A stretch of 64,000 bases of DNA from Candidatus Aalborgicola lynettensis (GCA_016719405.1 JADJZE010000018.1:248001-312000), one strand, 5' to 3'. Counted from the stretch's first letter, positions 8,541-17,956 are shown. The notes: generated by a model from the letters alone, not told the origin. Numbers and translations are program-made.

Positions 8541-10109
8541 ATGCGCAAACTATCCGTCAAACGGCACCTGGCGTGCCTGCTCATTGGCTCGCAACTCATG
8601 GGTTGCAGCGCCGGGGCGCGCAGCATCGCGGTCGATGCCGGCGACTGGGCGCCGCCCGTGCCGCCCGCCCCGCAGCCCCTGGCCATGCGCCCGAACTTTT
8701 ACGCCCCCTCGGCCCCCCACTGCGCCCGCCCCGTGCGCACCCGCGAGTTGCCAGGCGCCGCCGGGCAAGCCGGTGCCAACGAGGGTGAAGGCTGGGCCCC
8801 GCCCTCCGACGCACGCACCAGCGGCCTGCCCGCCGCGCGGCCCGAGGGCGTACTGGGGCGCTTGCTGGAGCGCGCCAGCGGGCGCAGCCGCGAAGAAGCG
8901 GTGGCCCACGCCGACGCAGCCCCGGCCAGCCCCGCTGTGGAAGGGGCCACGCCTGCGAGCGCCATGGCTGCAAAAAGCGGTGCGCCCGCGCTGGGCGACC
9001 ACAAGCGCATGGCGGCCCAGAGCGGCTTTGCCGCCCCCGCCCCCATGGAGCAACGCCAACAACAGGCCGTGGTCACCGCCGGGGTGGTGGACGACAACGC
9101 CAACTTTGGCGAGTACCTGGCATTCCGCAACCGCACGCAGGTGGTGCACCGCCCGGTGGACGTGAGCGAACGCTACCTGCTGCAGGTCAAAGATGGCTCC
9201 GGGCGCGGGGTGCCCGATGCCGAGGTGCGCGTGCAGTCGCCCAGCGGCAGCGCCCTGTGGGCGCGCACCGATGCCGGTGGCCAGGTGTGGGTGTCACCCA
9301 ACGCCTTTGATGCCAGCCGCGCCAGCACCTACCAGGTCAGCGTGCGCAAGCCCGGGCGCTGGGGCAGTCTGCAGGCCACCGGCTTTTTGCAACGCGGCCA
9401 GAAAAGTGCGGTGGAGGTGAGGCTGGACGGCGCCCCGCAGGCACGCGCCCAGCTCGACCTGGTGTTCCTGATCGACGCCACCGGCTCCATGGGCGATGAG
9501 ATCGACAAACTCAAGGCCAGCGTGCGCACCATCGCCAACGAGGTGGCCCAACTGCCTGCCAGGCCCGACCTGTGTTTTGGTCTGGTCGCCTACCGGGACC
9601 GGGGCGACGCATTTCTGATCCGCAGCCACGACTTCACCAACGACCTGGGCGCCTTCCAGGGTGCGCTTAACCAGTTGCAGGCCGGCGGCGGCGGCGACTA
9701 CCCCGAGGCCATGAACGAGGCCCTGCATGACACCGTGCATTCCCTGAGCTGGCGCGGCAATGGCACCACGCGCATGGTGTTCCTGATTGCCGACGCCCCG
9801 CCGCACCTGGACTACGGCGGCCCGCAATACGACCAGGACATGGCCGCCGCGCTGGGCAAGGGCATCAAGATTTTCGGAGTGGGTGCCAGCGGGCTGGACA
9901 AGCAAGGCGAATATGTGCAGCGCCAGATGGCGCAGTACTCGGGCGGCAAGTTTGTGTTCCTGACCTATGCGCAAGCCCACAACCCCGCCAGCGGCGCGGG
10001 GCGCGAGACCGTGCACGACGTGCAGAACTACGGTGTGGACACGCTGGACCGGTTGATTGTGCGGCTGGTGCGCGAGGACCTGGCCAAACTGGGGCGCAGC
10101 GGGGGTTGA
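8541..10109 (+). CDS. VWA-domain lipoprotein
   Basis: 522 residues, with a strong ribosome site (AAGGAG) before the ATG. The N-terminus is a lipoprotein signal (HLACLLIGSQLMGCSA). Residues of about 40-180 are Ala/Pro-rich and poorly structured. About 195-290 looks like a carboxypeptidase-regulatory or Ig-like beta domain (YLLQVKDGSGRGVPDAEVRV). The C-terminal half is a von Willebrand A domain with the metal site DATGSMGDEID and the later VFLIADAPPHLDYGG. Such proteins bind partners through a metal-dependent site on the cell envelope. It is divergent from the ECF sigma operon, so it may be regulated by it. It converges with the histidine kinase gene, with a single base between the stops. Confidence 0.85.
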   Translation: MRKLSVKRHLACLLIGSQLMGCSAGARSIAVDAGDWAPPVPPAPQPLAMRPNFYAPSAPHCARPVRTRELPGAAGQAGANEGEGWAPPSDARTSGLPAARPEGVLGRLLERASGRSREEAVAHADAAPASPAVEGATPASAMAAKSGAPALGDHKRMAAQSGFAAPAPMEQRQQQAVVTAGVVDDNANFGEYLAFRNRTQVVHRPVDVSERYLLQVKDGSGRGVPDAEVRVQSPSGSALWARTDAGGQVWVSPNAFDASRASTYQVSVRKPGRWGSLQATGFLQRGQKSAVEVRLDGAPQARAQLDLVFLIDATGSMGDEIDKLKASVRTIANEVAQLPARPDLCFGLVAYRDRGDAFLIRSHDFTNDLGAFQGALNQLQAGGGGDYPEAMNEALHDTVHSLSWRGNGTTRMVFLIADAPPHLDYGGPQYDQDMAAALGKGIKIFGVGASGLDKQGEYVQRQMAQYSGGKFVFLTYAQAHNPASGAGRETVHDVQNYGVDTLDRLIVRLVREDLAKLGRSGG

Positions 10110-10110
10110 A

Positions 10111-11676
10111 CTAAGCGGTTGCTGCCGCTGGGGTGGTCGAAGGCGCCCGTAGCGGCAGTGTCAGCCTGAATTCGGTGCCCTCCCCCGGGCGGCTCGTCAC
10201 CTCCACGCGACCGCCCAGTACCTGCTCTACCGTGTTGTGCACGATGTGCAGGCCCAAGCCGGAGTCGCCCCGCCCCATCTTGGTGGTAAAGAAAGGATCA
10301 AAAATCCGGTTCAGGTCTTTTTCGGCGATGCCTACGCCGTTGTCGCTGATACACACAAGCAGCAAACCGTTGCCTGCGGCATGGGCCTGCACCCGGATGA
10401 GCCCCTGCTCCCGACCCTCAAACCCGTGGATGATGGCATTGGTGATGATGTGGGACACCACCTGCTGCAGCGGCTCCGGGTAGCTGTCCATGCACAGCGC
10501 TTCATCGATATCGGTTTGCACCTGGTACGGTGTTCCCTTGAGCAGGGGTTGCAAAATAACCAGCACATCGCTGACCAGCAGTTTGAGCCCAAATACGCTG
10601 CGCTGAAACGTGGTCTGGTCCAGGGAAATCTGTTTGAAGCTGTCAACCAGGTTGGCGCAGCGGTCCAATCCGCGCGACGCAATACCAATGGCGTCGTTAA
10701 CCGATGCCAGAAAAGCCTCAAAACGGCTGCGGCTCATGCCCTTTTCGGCGGTCACGGTCTGGATCTCCCTGACACTGTCGCGCAGCACCGAAATGGCCAT
10801 GATGCCATTGCCGATCGGGGTGTTGAGCTGGTGTGCAATACCGGTCACCAGCCGCCCCAGGGCCGCCAGCCGCCCGGCCTTGATGAGTTCGTCCTGGGTC
10901 GATTTGAGCAGTGCCAGCGCTTGTGCGGTGCGTTCTGCAGCGGCGCGGGCTTCGTTTTCGGCCTGGCTGCGCCGCTGGATGACCTGTTTGAGCTTGCGTT
11001 GCGTCTGGTTAAAGCCATGAATGACGTCACTGAATTCCTGCGTCTGGGTGTCGGGTAGCTCCTCGGCATCTTCGGTATCGTGGGTGGCCAGATCGAACAA
11101 GGCGTCGCGCAGTTGCCGCAAAGGGCCAAACACCATGCGCAGACTCAGGGCCAGAACCACCACCAGCAACAGGTCCACCAGCAGCACCTCAACGATGCGG
11201 CGTGCAATGGCCGAACGCAGCGCACGTTCAATCAAATCACGCGTAAAGTACACCAGCACCCGGCCTTCGGCCAGCCGTGGCGACGCGGCGTCGGCGCTTG
11301 CAGCAGTACGGTAAATATCGGCCGATACCGGCTCGCCCGGCGCGTGTGTGCTGTCTTTTGAGGGTTGCAGCACATCGTTGGGGCCACGGGAAAAACCGGT
11401 CAACACCTTGCCCTGGCTGCTGAGCACGTAAATGGCGCGCACCTCCAGCGGCTGCATTTCGGAGCGGATGACTTGTTCGATGTTTTCCAGGTCGTAGTTG
11501 AACAGGGGTACGGGCAAATTGATCTGCAAACGCGCAACAGTCCCTTCCTTCATCTGGGCAAAGCGTGCTTCGAGTTCACTGGACAACAGATACTGCGCGT
11601 AAATGCCAAAGGTTCCCAGCGTCAGGGTCATGACGACCACAAAGAGCAGCACCAGTTTCGTGCGGACCGACCTCAT
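10111..11676 (-). CDS. Membrane sensor histidine kinase
   Basis: 521 residues. There are two membrane helices: residues of about 7-29 (LVLLFVVVMTLTLGTFGIYA) and about 165-185 (VLLVDLLLVVVLALSLRM). A periplasmic sensor region lies between them. A HAMP-like linker follows, then a coiled coil and a dimerisation domain with the phospho-acceptor His in GIAHQLNTPIGN. The HATPase domain carries an N box (SHIITNAIIHGFEG), DNGVGI and GDSGLGLHIV. No response regulator is adjacent. The gene lies 86 bases downstream of a periplasmic sugar-binding-type protein with no permease or ATPase nearby, so a binding-protein-dependent receptor kinase (LuxP/LuxQ style) is a reasonable inference. Confidence 0.88.
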   Translation of the reverse strand: MRSVRTKLVLLFVVVMTLTLGTFGIYAQYLLSSELEARFAQMKEGTVARLQINLPVPLFNYDLENIEQVIRSEMQPLEVRAIYVLSSQGKVLTGFSRGPNDVLQPSKDSTHAPGEPVSADIYRTAASADAASPRLAEGRVLVYFTRDLIERALRSAIARRIVEVLLVDLLLVVVLALSLRMVFGPLRQLRDALFDLATHDTEDAEELPDTQTQEFSDVIHGFNQTQRKLKQVIQRRSQAENEARAAAERTAQALALLKSTQDELIKAGRLAALGRLVTGIAHQLNTPIGNGIMAISVLRDSVREIQTVTAEKGMSRSRFEAFLASVNDAIGIASRGLDRCANLVDSFKQISLDQTTFQRSVFGLKLLVSDVLVILQPLLKGTPYQVQTDIDEALCMDSYPEPLQQVVSHIITNAIIHGFEGREQGLIRVQAHAAGNGLLLVCISDNGVGIAEKDLNRIFDPFFTTKMGRGDSGLGLHIVHNTVEQVLGGRVEVTSRPGEGTEFRLTLPLRAPSTTPAAATA

Positions 11677-11762
11677 ACCGTATCACCACCGCAGCGCGCG
11701 CCATCACCCCCCGGCACCACACCACCGGAAAAACCATATGCCGCAATGGGAGAGCGCGGCAT

Positions 11763-12954
11763 CTACTTCAGTTGCCCCAAAACTTCGTCCAGGCTGAACT
11801 TGTAGGTTTTGAGCGCCGGGTTCGATGCTTTCGAGAACTTCGAGAAGTCGATTTTGTCCACTTTTTCAAACGACCGGTCACCCAGCGCCCGCTCGAACTT
11901 GGCGATATTGGCCGCTGTGATGGCACCCAATTCCGACTTGAGCGAAACCCCCTCGGTCTGGAAATCAACCCCCTTCGCATAGTCGTTCACCAGCACCATC
12001 ACCCAGGCGCCTTCCATGAAGTGCCCGCCCAGGGTGGCGGCAATCTGCCCTTGCTTGACCGCTTTGAGGTTTTCCGGGTTCCAGTCAATTCCCCCCACCA
12101 TGATGTCTTTGCCAGGGGTCTTGCCAAATTTGTCTTTGGCCTTGCCCAGCACACCCATGGCCATGTTGTCGTTGGCGTTCCATACCACCGTGGTGGTGGG
12201 GTGGCCGTCGAAAGCCGCTTCAAACACACTGGCGGCCTTGGCACTCTCCCAGTCGCCGGGAAGCGCCTGCCCCCGGTTGAGCACCACATCGGCGGTGTGC
12301 GCCTGCAGGTACCGCGTCAAGCCCTTGTTTCTTTCAATGGCGGAGGAGTCCGAGACGGTGCCGCCCAGCGCCAGCATTTCCACTTTGCCAGCCGGGTTGG
12401 ACAGGCCCTTTTCCCGGGCTGCGCCCACAATCATTTTTGCCAGTTGGTAACCGGCCCCGGCATCGTCGGGAAGGATCTGGCCAATCCAGTTGCTGTACTT
12501 CTCGCGGGGCGCACCATACACCCGGGTTTCCTCCTCTTCCAAACCCGAATTGAAAAGCAGCACCCGCACATTGTGCTTATGGGCCATTTCAATAATCTGC
12601 GGCGCCGTTTTCTTCATGTTCTGCATCACGATAAAGTGGGGTTTGACCGCAGCACCGAGCGCTTCATCGGCCTGCTGGTACATCTGCGCAGGGGAACGGT
12701 TGGCCCAGTACACCGTCAACTCAATCCCCAGGTCTTTGGCCGCTGCCTGCATAAAAATGGCGCAGGTTTTCCACCAGAACTCCTGCGCCGACTGCGACGC
12801 GGGGTTCAGAAAAACAACCCGGATTTTTTCCGCAATGATGGGCTGGGGGTTGCGGGCGACTGCAGTGCGCGGTTGTGGCCCCGGGGGCGGCAGAACAGCT
12901 GGAACCACAAGCCCATCAGCAGGCAAAACCAAGATGGAGTTTGAGCAAGCGCAT
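11763..12954 (-). pseudogene. Periplasmic sugar-binding-type protein, 5' frame disrupted
   Basis: The mature part is a complete type-1 periplasmic binding protein (Peripla_BP_4/RbsB-like): KIRVVFLNPASQSAQEFWWK at the first strand, VVWNANDNMAMGV and MVGGIDWNPE near the hinge. The frame has no convincing start or signal peptide. In another frame an ATG at 12954 with a very strong ribosome site (GGAGGGG, 6 bases away) reads MRLLKLHLGFAC and then stops at 12916. Adding one T to the T4 run and one C to the C5 run would give a continuous hydrophobic signal peptide leading into the binding protein. The gene is therefore either recently broken or affected by base-calling errors at homopolymers. No transporter genes adjoin it; a sensor kinase gene follows. 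Confidence 0.7.
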
Positions 12955-13411
12955 ACGATTCCCCTCCGTACCCAACGTGGAAAGCAAGTCCCTGTGCGCG
13001 ACGATTCTAGACCTGCGACGGGCACTGCTGTCGCCCCACGCACCGTGCGCACGCCCAAGTGTGCGCCCACGCCACACCCGCAGTGAACCGGCGACTGCGT
13101 CGGCACTGTCGGAAGCGCCACATTCTTCAAGGCAAAAACACCATTTGCGCACGTCCATCAAGCGCACGCAGCTATATATTTCATAGCATTCTCAGCGTAC
13201 AGTGTGTGTTTTCCTGCATTGACAATGCGCCACCCGCAGGCGCACGATGGCCCGCCGTGGCGCCCCGACAGGAGGCACGCGCCGATGTGCGCAGGGCGAC
13301 GCTCTCAGGCACCGCCACTGCTTGGCGCGCTGCCGGCGCCACGCCCAGCCGGGTTAGCCGCAGCCAATAAGCCTGGCAACAGTATCTGAACGCGACAGCG
13401 ACTGACGCCGC
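12955..13411. other. Intergenic region, no supported gene
   Basis: 457 bases between the binding-protein gene and dtd. It holds repeat copy B and, near 13285, a GTGTC-free stretch with an AGGAGG-like site before a 34-codon frame that resembles nothing I know. I see no clear terminator. Confidence 0.5.
13131..13188 (+). repeat. Dispersed ~55-bp repeat, copy B
   Basis: Shows the family pattern: a ggcaaaaaca head, a tttgcgcacgtcc core pairing with aagcgcac, then gcagctatatatttcatagca. It is intergenic. Confidence 0.75.
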
Positions 13412-13894
13412 CTATTGCGCGGTGCTGGCGCGTGCTGGCGGCGCCACACGCAGCGGGATCGTCACCGGCCCGTCGTTGACCAGATGCACCTGCATGTGGG
13501 CGGCAAACTGGCCAGTCTGCACCACCGGGTGGGACTGGCGCGCCCGTTCAACAAACAGGTCATACAGGCGCCGCCCCTCATCGGGTGCGGCGGCTTGTTT
13601 GAAACTGGGGCGGTTGCCGCCACGGGTTTCCGCCGCCAGCGTGAACTGGCTGACGATCAGCAGGCCGCCCACGGTGCCGGCCCCGTCCATGTCCTGCACG
13701 CTCAAATTCATCTTGCCATGCGCATCGCTGAAGATGCGCAGCTTCAGTATCTTGGCCAGTAGCGTGCCACCCTCGGCCTCGGTGTCGCCCTGCTCCGCGC
13801 AAACCAGCACCAAGAGGCCGGGGCCAATGGCACCCACAGTCTGCCCATCCACATCGACGCGGGCAGAACGGACACGTTGCAGCACGGCGATCAT
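13412..13894 (-). CDS. dtd: D-aminoacyl-tRNA deacylase
   Basis: 160 residues, slightly longer than the usual 145-150 because of a short Ala/Pro-rich tail. It hydrolyses D-amino acids (and Gly mischarged on tRNA-Ala) from tRNA in the cytoplasm. The start MIAVLQRVRSARVDVDG is typical. Both family signatures are present: SQFTL in LLIVSQFTLAAETRGGNRPSF, and the cross-subunit Gly-cis-Pro loop in NDGPVTIPL. It lies downstream of tyrS on the same strand, with repeat copy C between them. Tyrosyl-tRNA is a classic source of D-Tyr mischarging, so this neighbourhood makes sense. Confidence 0.95.
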   Translation of the reverse strand: MIAVLQRVRSARVDVDGQTVGAIGPGLLVLVCAEQGDTEAEGGTLLAKILKLRIFSDAHGKMNLSVQDMDGAGTVGGLLIVSQFTLAAETRGGNRPSFKQAAAPDEGRRLYDLFVERARQSHPVVQTGQFAAHMQVHLVNDGPVTIPLRVAPPARASTAQ

Positions 13895-13923
13895 GGGCGT
13901 CGGAACCTATCCCACCATTGCGT

Positions 13924-13981
13924 GGCAAAAATGCCTTCTGCGCTTGTGGGACGTGCGCAAGAAGCTACTAAAACCATAGCA
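13924..13981 (+). repeat. Dispersed ~55-bp repeat, copy C
   Basis: The repeat fills the gap between tyrS and dtd: ggcaaaaatgcc, ctgcgcttgtgggacgtgcgc, then aagaagctactaaaaccatagca. It ends directly at the tyrS stop codon, so it becomes part of any tyrS-dtd transcript. Confidence 0.75.
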
Positions 13982-13982
13982 A

Positions 13983-15227
13983 TCATGCCAGCGTCACACG
14001 GGCAAACTTGCGCTTGCCGACCTGCAGCACGTAGGTGCCAGCACCCAGCTTGAGCCCTTTGTCGCTGACCACACTGCTGTCCACGCGCACGCCACCACCG
14101 TCGATCAGGCGGTTGCCTTCACCGCTGGAGGCGGCCAGATTGGCCATCTTCAACAGGGCCGCAATACCGACTGCCGTACCGCCCTCGCCCAGCGGCAGGC
14201 TCACTTCGGCGATCTCGTCCGGTACGCCGCCTTTGCTGCGGTTGATAAAGTCCTGCTCCGCAGCGTTCGCTGCTGCGGCGCTGTGGAAGCGCGCCGTGAT
14301 TTCCTTGGCCAGCGCCACCTTGGCATCTTTGGGGTTGCGCCCACCCTCCACTTCCGCCTTCAATGCGGCAATGGCGGCCTCGCTCTGGAAACTCAGCAGC
14401 GTGTACCACTTCCACATCAGCACATCGGAGATGGAGAGCACCTTGGCGAACATGGTGTTGGGCTCTTCGCTGATGCCGATGTAGTTGTTTTTGCTCTTGG
14501 ACATTTTCTCCACGCCGTCCAGCCCTTCGAGCAGCGGCATGGTCAAAATGCACTGCGGCTCCTGGCCGTATTCGGCCTGCAGGGTGCGGCCCATGAGCAG
14601 GTTGAACTTTTGGTCGGTGCCGCCCAGCTCCAGGTCGCTGTGCAGCGCGACGCTGTCGTAGCCTTGCATCAGCGGGTACAGAAACTCGTGTACGGCAATC
14701 GGTGTGCCGGCCTTAAATCGGTCGTGAAAATCGTTGCGCTCCATCATGCGCGCCACGGTGTAGCGGCTGGCCAGCTGGATCATGCCGCGCGCGCCCAGAG
14801 GGTCGCTCCACTCGCTGTTGTAGCGGATCTCGGTCTTGGCCGGGTCCAGCACCAAGCTGGCCTGGCGGTAGTAGGTTTCGGCGTTGACCTTGATCTGCTC
14901 GGCGGTCAGCGGCGGGCGGGTGCTGTTGCGACCAGAGGGGTCGCCAATCATGCTGGTGAAATCGCCAATCAGGAAGATGACCGTGTGGCCCAGGTCCTGC
15001 AACTGGCGCATCTTGTTGAGCACCACGGTGTGGCCGATGTGGATGTCCGGCGCCGTGGGGTCCAGGCCCAACTTGATGCGCAGGGGCTTCGCCGTGGCCT
15101 CGGAGCGGGCCAGCTTCTTGACCCACTCTTCCTGCGGGATTAGCTCATCACAGCCCCGCAGCGACACGGCGAGCGCCTCGCGGACACGATCTGTTACAAC
15201 AAAAGAGGGGGTTGATGCTTGATTCAT
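13983..15227 (-). CDS. tyrS: Tyrosyl-tRNA synthetase
   Basis: 414 residues from the ATG at 15227. The longer frame has no family support before it. It charges tRNA-Tyr with tyrosine. Class I signatures are present: the HIGH motif as HIGHTVVLNK and the KMSKS loop as KMSKSKNN. The C-terminal S4-type RNA-binding domain is visible (RLIDGGGVRVDSSVV). The sequence fits the TyrZ-like (TyrRS type 2) group, common in Burkholderiales, rather than E. coli TyrS. It is divergent from the M23 peptidase gene, with the two starts about 100-160 bases apart. No strong ribosome site is visible. Confidence 0.95.
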   Translation of the reverse strand: MNQASTPSFVVTDRVREALAVSLRGCDELIPQEEWVKKLARSEATAKPLRIKLGLDPTAPDIHIGHTVVLNKMRQLQDLGHTVIFLIGDFTSMIGDPSGRNSTRPPLTAEQIKVNAETYYRQASLVLDPAKTEIRYNSEWSDPLGARGMIQLASRYTVARMMERNDFHDRFKAGTPIAVHEFLYPLMQGYDSVALHSDLELGGTDQKFNLLMGRTLQAEYGQEPQCILTMPLLEGLDGVEKMSKSKNNYIGISEEPNTMFAKVLSISDVLMWKWYTLLSFQSEAAIAALKAEVEGGRNPKDAKVALAKEITARFHSAAAANAAEQDFINRSKGGVPDEIAEVSLPLGEGGTAVGIAALLKMANLAASSGEGNRLIDGGGVRVDSSVVSDKGLKLGAGTYVLQVGKRKFARVTLA

Positions 15228-15323
15228 AAGGGTTTTTCTCGATGACGGGGTACCCACGGTCGCTATACTCGGGTCCACTCGTCTGCGACGTTACATGGCT
15301 TGCGGCTGGATTCTAGTCGCCAC

Positions 15324-16775
15324 ATGACCGCAGTTTGGGGCCTTGCCACAGACGCAGCGCCCCCAGCCCACGGAGCCCCTATTTTGAAACATGGACTGAC
15401 CCACGTCGCAGAAGCCGTTCTCGCCGTCGCCCAGCAACTGATCCAGCGTCACCCCCAGTATGTCACCGCCGGTCTGACCGCTTTGCTGGTGGGCGGTGCA
15501 GGCGCGACGTTTGCCGTTGCCTCACTGGCCCCTGATGCCTCCGATTTACCACTGCAAACCGTAGTAGAAACCGTGCAGCCGCTGCCTTTGGCGGCGCAAA
15601 TCGATGCGCTGCAATCGCAGAGCCTGGCACTTTTCCGCTCCGACATTACCCGTTCCACCGATACCGCAGAAACCCTGCTCAAACGCCTGGGTGTGCACGA
15701 CGCCGCCGCTGCTGCTTTCCTGCGCAACGACCCGGCAGTGCAACGCAACCTGCTGGGACGTGCTGGACGCAACGTCACCGTCGAAGCGCTGGACGACCAC
15801 ACGCTCAAGACCCTGACCGCCCGCTGGAGCCCTGAAGACAATGGCATGTTCCAGCGCCTGACCATCTCCCAAACGGATAAAGGCTACGTCTCGCGCCTGG
15901 AAACGCTGCCCATGACAGCATCTTCCCGTCTGGCGGGCGGCATCATCAGCACATCGCTATTTGCGGCCACTGACGAAGCCCGCATCCCTGACGCAATTGC
16001 CACCCAGTTGGCCGATATTTTCGCCGGCGACGTCGATTTCCACCGCGCACTGCGCAAAGGCGACCGTTTTGCCGTGACCTACGAAACACTGGAAGGCGAC
16101 GGCGAACCCCTGCGCGCAGGACGGGTACTGAGCGCCGAATTCGTCAACGCGGGCAAGAGCTTCCAGGCCATGTGGTTCCAGGAACCCGCGACCGGTGATG
16201 CAGCCGCAGCGACAGCCAGCAATACCCAGACCAAAGGTGCCTACTACACTCTGGCAGGTGAAAGCCTGCGCAAGGCCTTTTTGGCTTCACCCATGGAATT
16301 CTCCCGTGTGAGCAGTGGTTTCAAGATGCGGTTTCATCCCGTCTTGCAAACTTGGCGCGCCCACCTGGGTGTGGACTACGCAGCCCCCACAGGCACCGCC
16401 GTGCGCAGCGTGGGTGACGGCGTGGTTGATTTCTCTGGCGTGCAAAACGGCTTTGGCAACGTGGTCATCGTAAAGCACCGCAATAACAGCACCACCGTGT
16501 ACGCCCACCTGAGCCGCATCAACGTGCGCCGTGGCCAGAGCGTCAACCAGGGGCAGAACATTGGTGCCGTGGGCCAAACAGGTTGGGCAACCGGGCCCCA
16601 TCTGCATTTTGAATTCCGCGTCAACGGCGCCCACGTCAATCCGCAAACCATTGCCCGCCAGAGCGAGTCCATTCCCGTAGCTGCCTCCGCCAGGCCTGCG
16701 TTTAACCGTGCGGCCGCCCAGGTGCGTGCGCAGTTGGTCGCGGCCGCCCAAATGGCCCCTGGCAGCGCGCAATAG
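15324..16775 (+). CDS. M23-family (LytM/NlpD-type) metallopeptidase
   Basis: About 483 residues. Alternative starts are TTG at 15300 and TTG at 15384; the last has a GGAG-type site and may be the true one. One N-terminal membrane segment (YVTAGLTALLVGGAGATFAV) anchors the protein, so it acts in the periplasm on peptidoglycan. The middle looks like an OapA/Csd3-type domain (LQSQSLALFRSDI, FHRALRKGDRFAVTYE). The C-terminal M23 domain is complete: HLGVDYAAPTGTAV gives the first His and the Asp, and GPHLHFEFRVNG gives the HxH zinc ligands, so it should be an active endopeptidase. It is followed 23 bases later by anmK, giving a cell-wall hydrolysis and recycling pair. Confidence 0.92.
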   Translation: MTAVWGLATDAAPPAHGAPILKHGLTHVAEAVLAVAQQLIQRHPQYVTAGLTALLVGGAGATFAVASLAPDASDLPLQTVVETVQPLPLAAQIDALQSQSLALFRSDITRSTDTAETLLKRLGVHDAAAAAFLRNDPAVQRNLLGRAGRNVTVEALDDHTLKTLTARWSPEDNGMFQRLTISQTDKGYVSRLETLPMTASSRLAGGIISTSLFAATDEARIPDAIATQLADIFAGDVDFHRALRKGDRFAVTYETLEGDGEPLRAGRVLSAEFVNAGKSFQAMWFQEPATGDAAAATASNTQTKGAYYTLAGESLRKAFLASPMEFSRVSSGFKMRFHPVLQTWRAHLGVDYAAPTGTAVRSVGDGVVDFSGVQNGFGNVVIVKHRNNSTTVYAHLSRINVRRGQSVNQGQNIGAVGQTGWATGPHLHFEFRVNGAHVNPQTIARQSESIPVAASARPAFNRAAAQVRAQLVAAAQMAPGSAQ

Positions 16776-16798
16776 ACGACACGAAAGAAGCACGGGCT

Positions 16799-17911
16799 TT
16801 GTCTGAGTTGTATGTCGGGCTGATGTCGGGCACATCGCTCGACGGCGTTGACGCCGTGCTGGCTGATTTTGCACACCGCCCGGCCACTGTGCTGGGCCAT
16901 TGCAGCGCCCCTTTGCCCAGTGCGCTCAAAGAAGCATTGCTGGCACTCAATGCCCCAGGCGACAACGAATTGCACCACGCAGCCTTGGCCGCCAATGCCC
17001 TGGTTCACATCTACGCTGAGCAAGTGCATACGCTGCTGCAAGAATGCGGTGTATCTCCCAAAGCGGTGCGCGCTATTGGCGCCCATGGGCAGACGGTGCG
17101 CCACCGTCCGCAAGAATTTGATGGAACCGGCTACACCCTGCAACTCAACAATCCGGCATTGCTGGCAGAGTTGTGTGGCGTGGATGTGGTGGCCGATTTT
17201 CGCAGCCGCGACGTAGCCGCTGGCGGACAGGGCGCCCCTCTTGTGCCACCGTTTCACCAGGCATTTTTTGGCCGACCGGATCGCGTTTTGGCTGTGCTGA
17301 ATATCGGCGGCATCTCCAACATCACAGTGCTGGACCCCGCGGCACCGGCACTGTGTGGCTTCGATTGTGGCCCCGGTAATGCGCTGATGGACGCCTGGTG
17401 CCTTGCCCACACCGGCCAGGTCTTTGACGACGCCGGGCGCTGGGCAGCCCAAGGCACTGTCCATGCAACACTGCTGGATCGGCTACTGAACGAACCTTTC
17501 TTTGCCAAAGCCCCCCCAAAAAGTACCGGACGCGATTTGTTCAATGGGCCCTGGTTGTCCAACCATCTGGAAGGCCTGTCGGATATTGCACCGCAGGATG
17601 TGCAAACCACGCTGACCGAACTCACCGCGCTGGCGTGCGCACGCAGCGTGCGCGCGAGTTGCCCTGGTTGCAGTGCACTGGTGGTTTGTGGTGGCGGCGC
17701 ACTGAACGACTACCTGATGGCCCGCCTGCAGACCGCTTTGCCCGACTGCCAGGTGGCTTCATCTGATGCGTTCGGGTTGCCACCGCTGCAGGTGGAGGCA
17801 ACGGCCTTTGCCTGGCTGGCCCGTCAGGCGGTATTGCGCCAAACTGCCAGCGTCGCAGGCGTCACGGGCGCACAAGGCGCCCGTGTTCTGGGTGGTATTT
17901 ATCCAGCGTAA
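16799..17911 (+). CDS. anmK: Anhydro-N-acetylmuramic acid kinase
   Basis: 370 residues with a TTG start. The next in-frame ATG is inside the conserved ATP loop, so TTG is needed. The enzyme phosphorylates and opens 1,6-anhydroMurNAc during peptidoglycan recycling. Family marks: YVGLMSGTSLDGVD at the N-terminus, GAHGQTVRHRP, VVADFRSRDVAAGGQGAPLVP, LNIGGISNIT, FDCGPGNALMD and VCGGGALNDYLM. All are well conserved and the length is normal. It lies 23 bases after the M23 peptidase gene, which suggests co-expression of cell-wall cleavage and salvage. Confidence 0.96.
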   Translation: MSELYVGLMSGTSLDGVDAVLADFAHRPATVLGHCSAPLPSALKEALLALNAPGDNELHHAALAANALVHIYAEQVHTLLQECGVSPKAVRAIGAHGQTVRHRPQEFDGTGYTLQLNNPALLAELCGVDVVADFRSRDVAAGGQGAPLVPPFHQAFFGRPDRVLAVLNIGGISNITVLDPAAPALCGFDCGPGNALMDAWCLAHTGQVFDDAGRWAAQGTVHATLLDRLLNEPFFAKAPPKSTGRDLFNGPWLSNHLEGLSDIAPQDVQTTLTELTALACARSVRASCPGCSALVVCGGGALNDYLMARLQTALPDCQVASSDAFGLPPLQVEATAFAWLARQAVLRQTASVAGVTGAQGARVLGGIYPA

Positions 17912-17956
17912 ATAGTTGCCCCCACGCGCTTCACTTCACGGGAAGGCGCCATGGGA

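Noticed and set aside
13285..13389. A 34-codon open frame with an AGGAGG-like site upstream, between the binding-protein gene and dtd
   Set aside because: The product is Arg/Ala/Pro-rich with no recognisable feature, as expected from GC-rich non-coding DNA; one good ribosome-site match is not enough.
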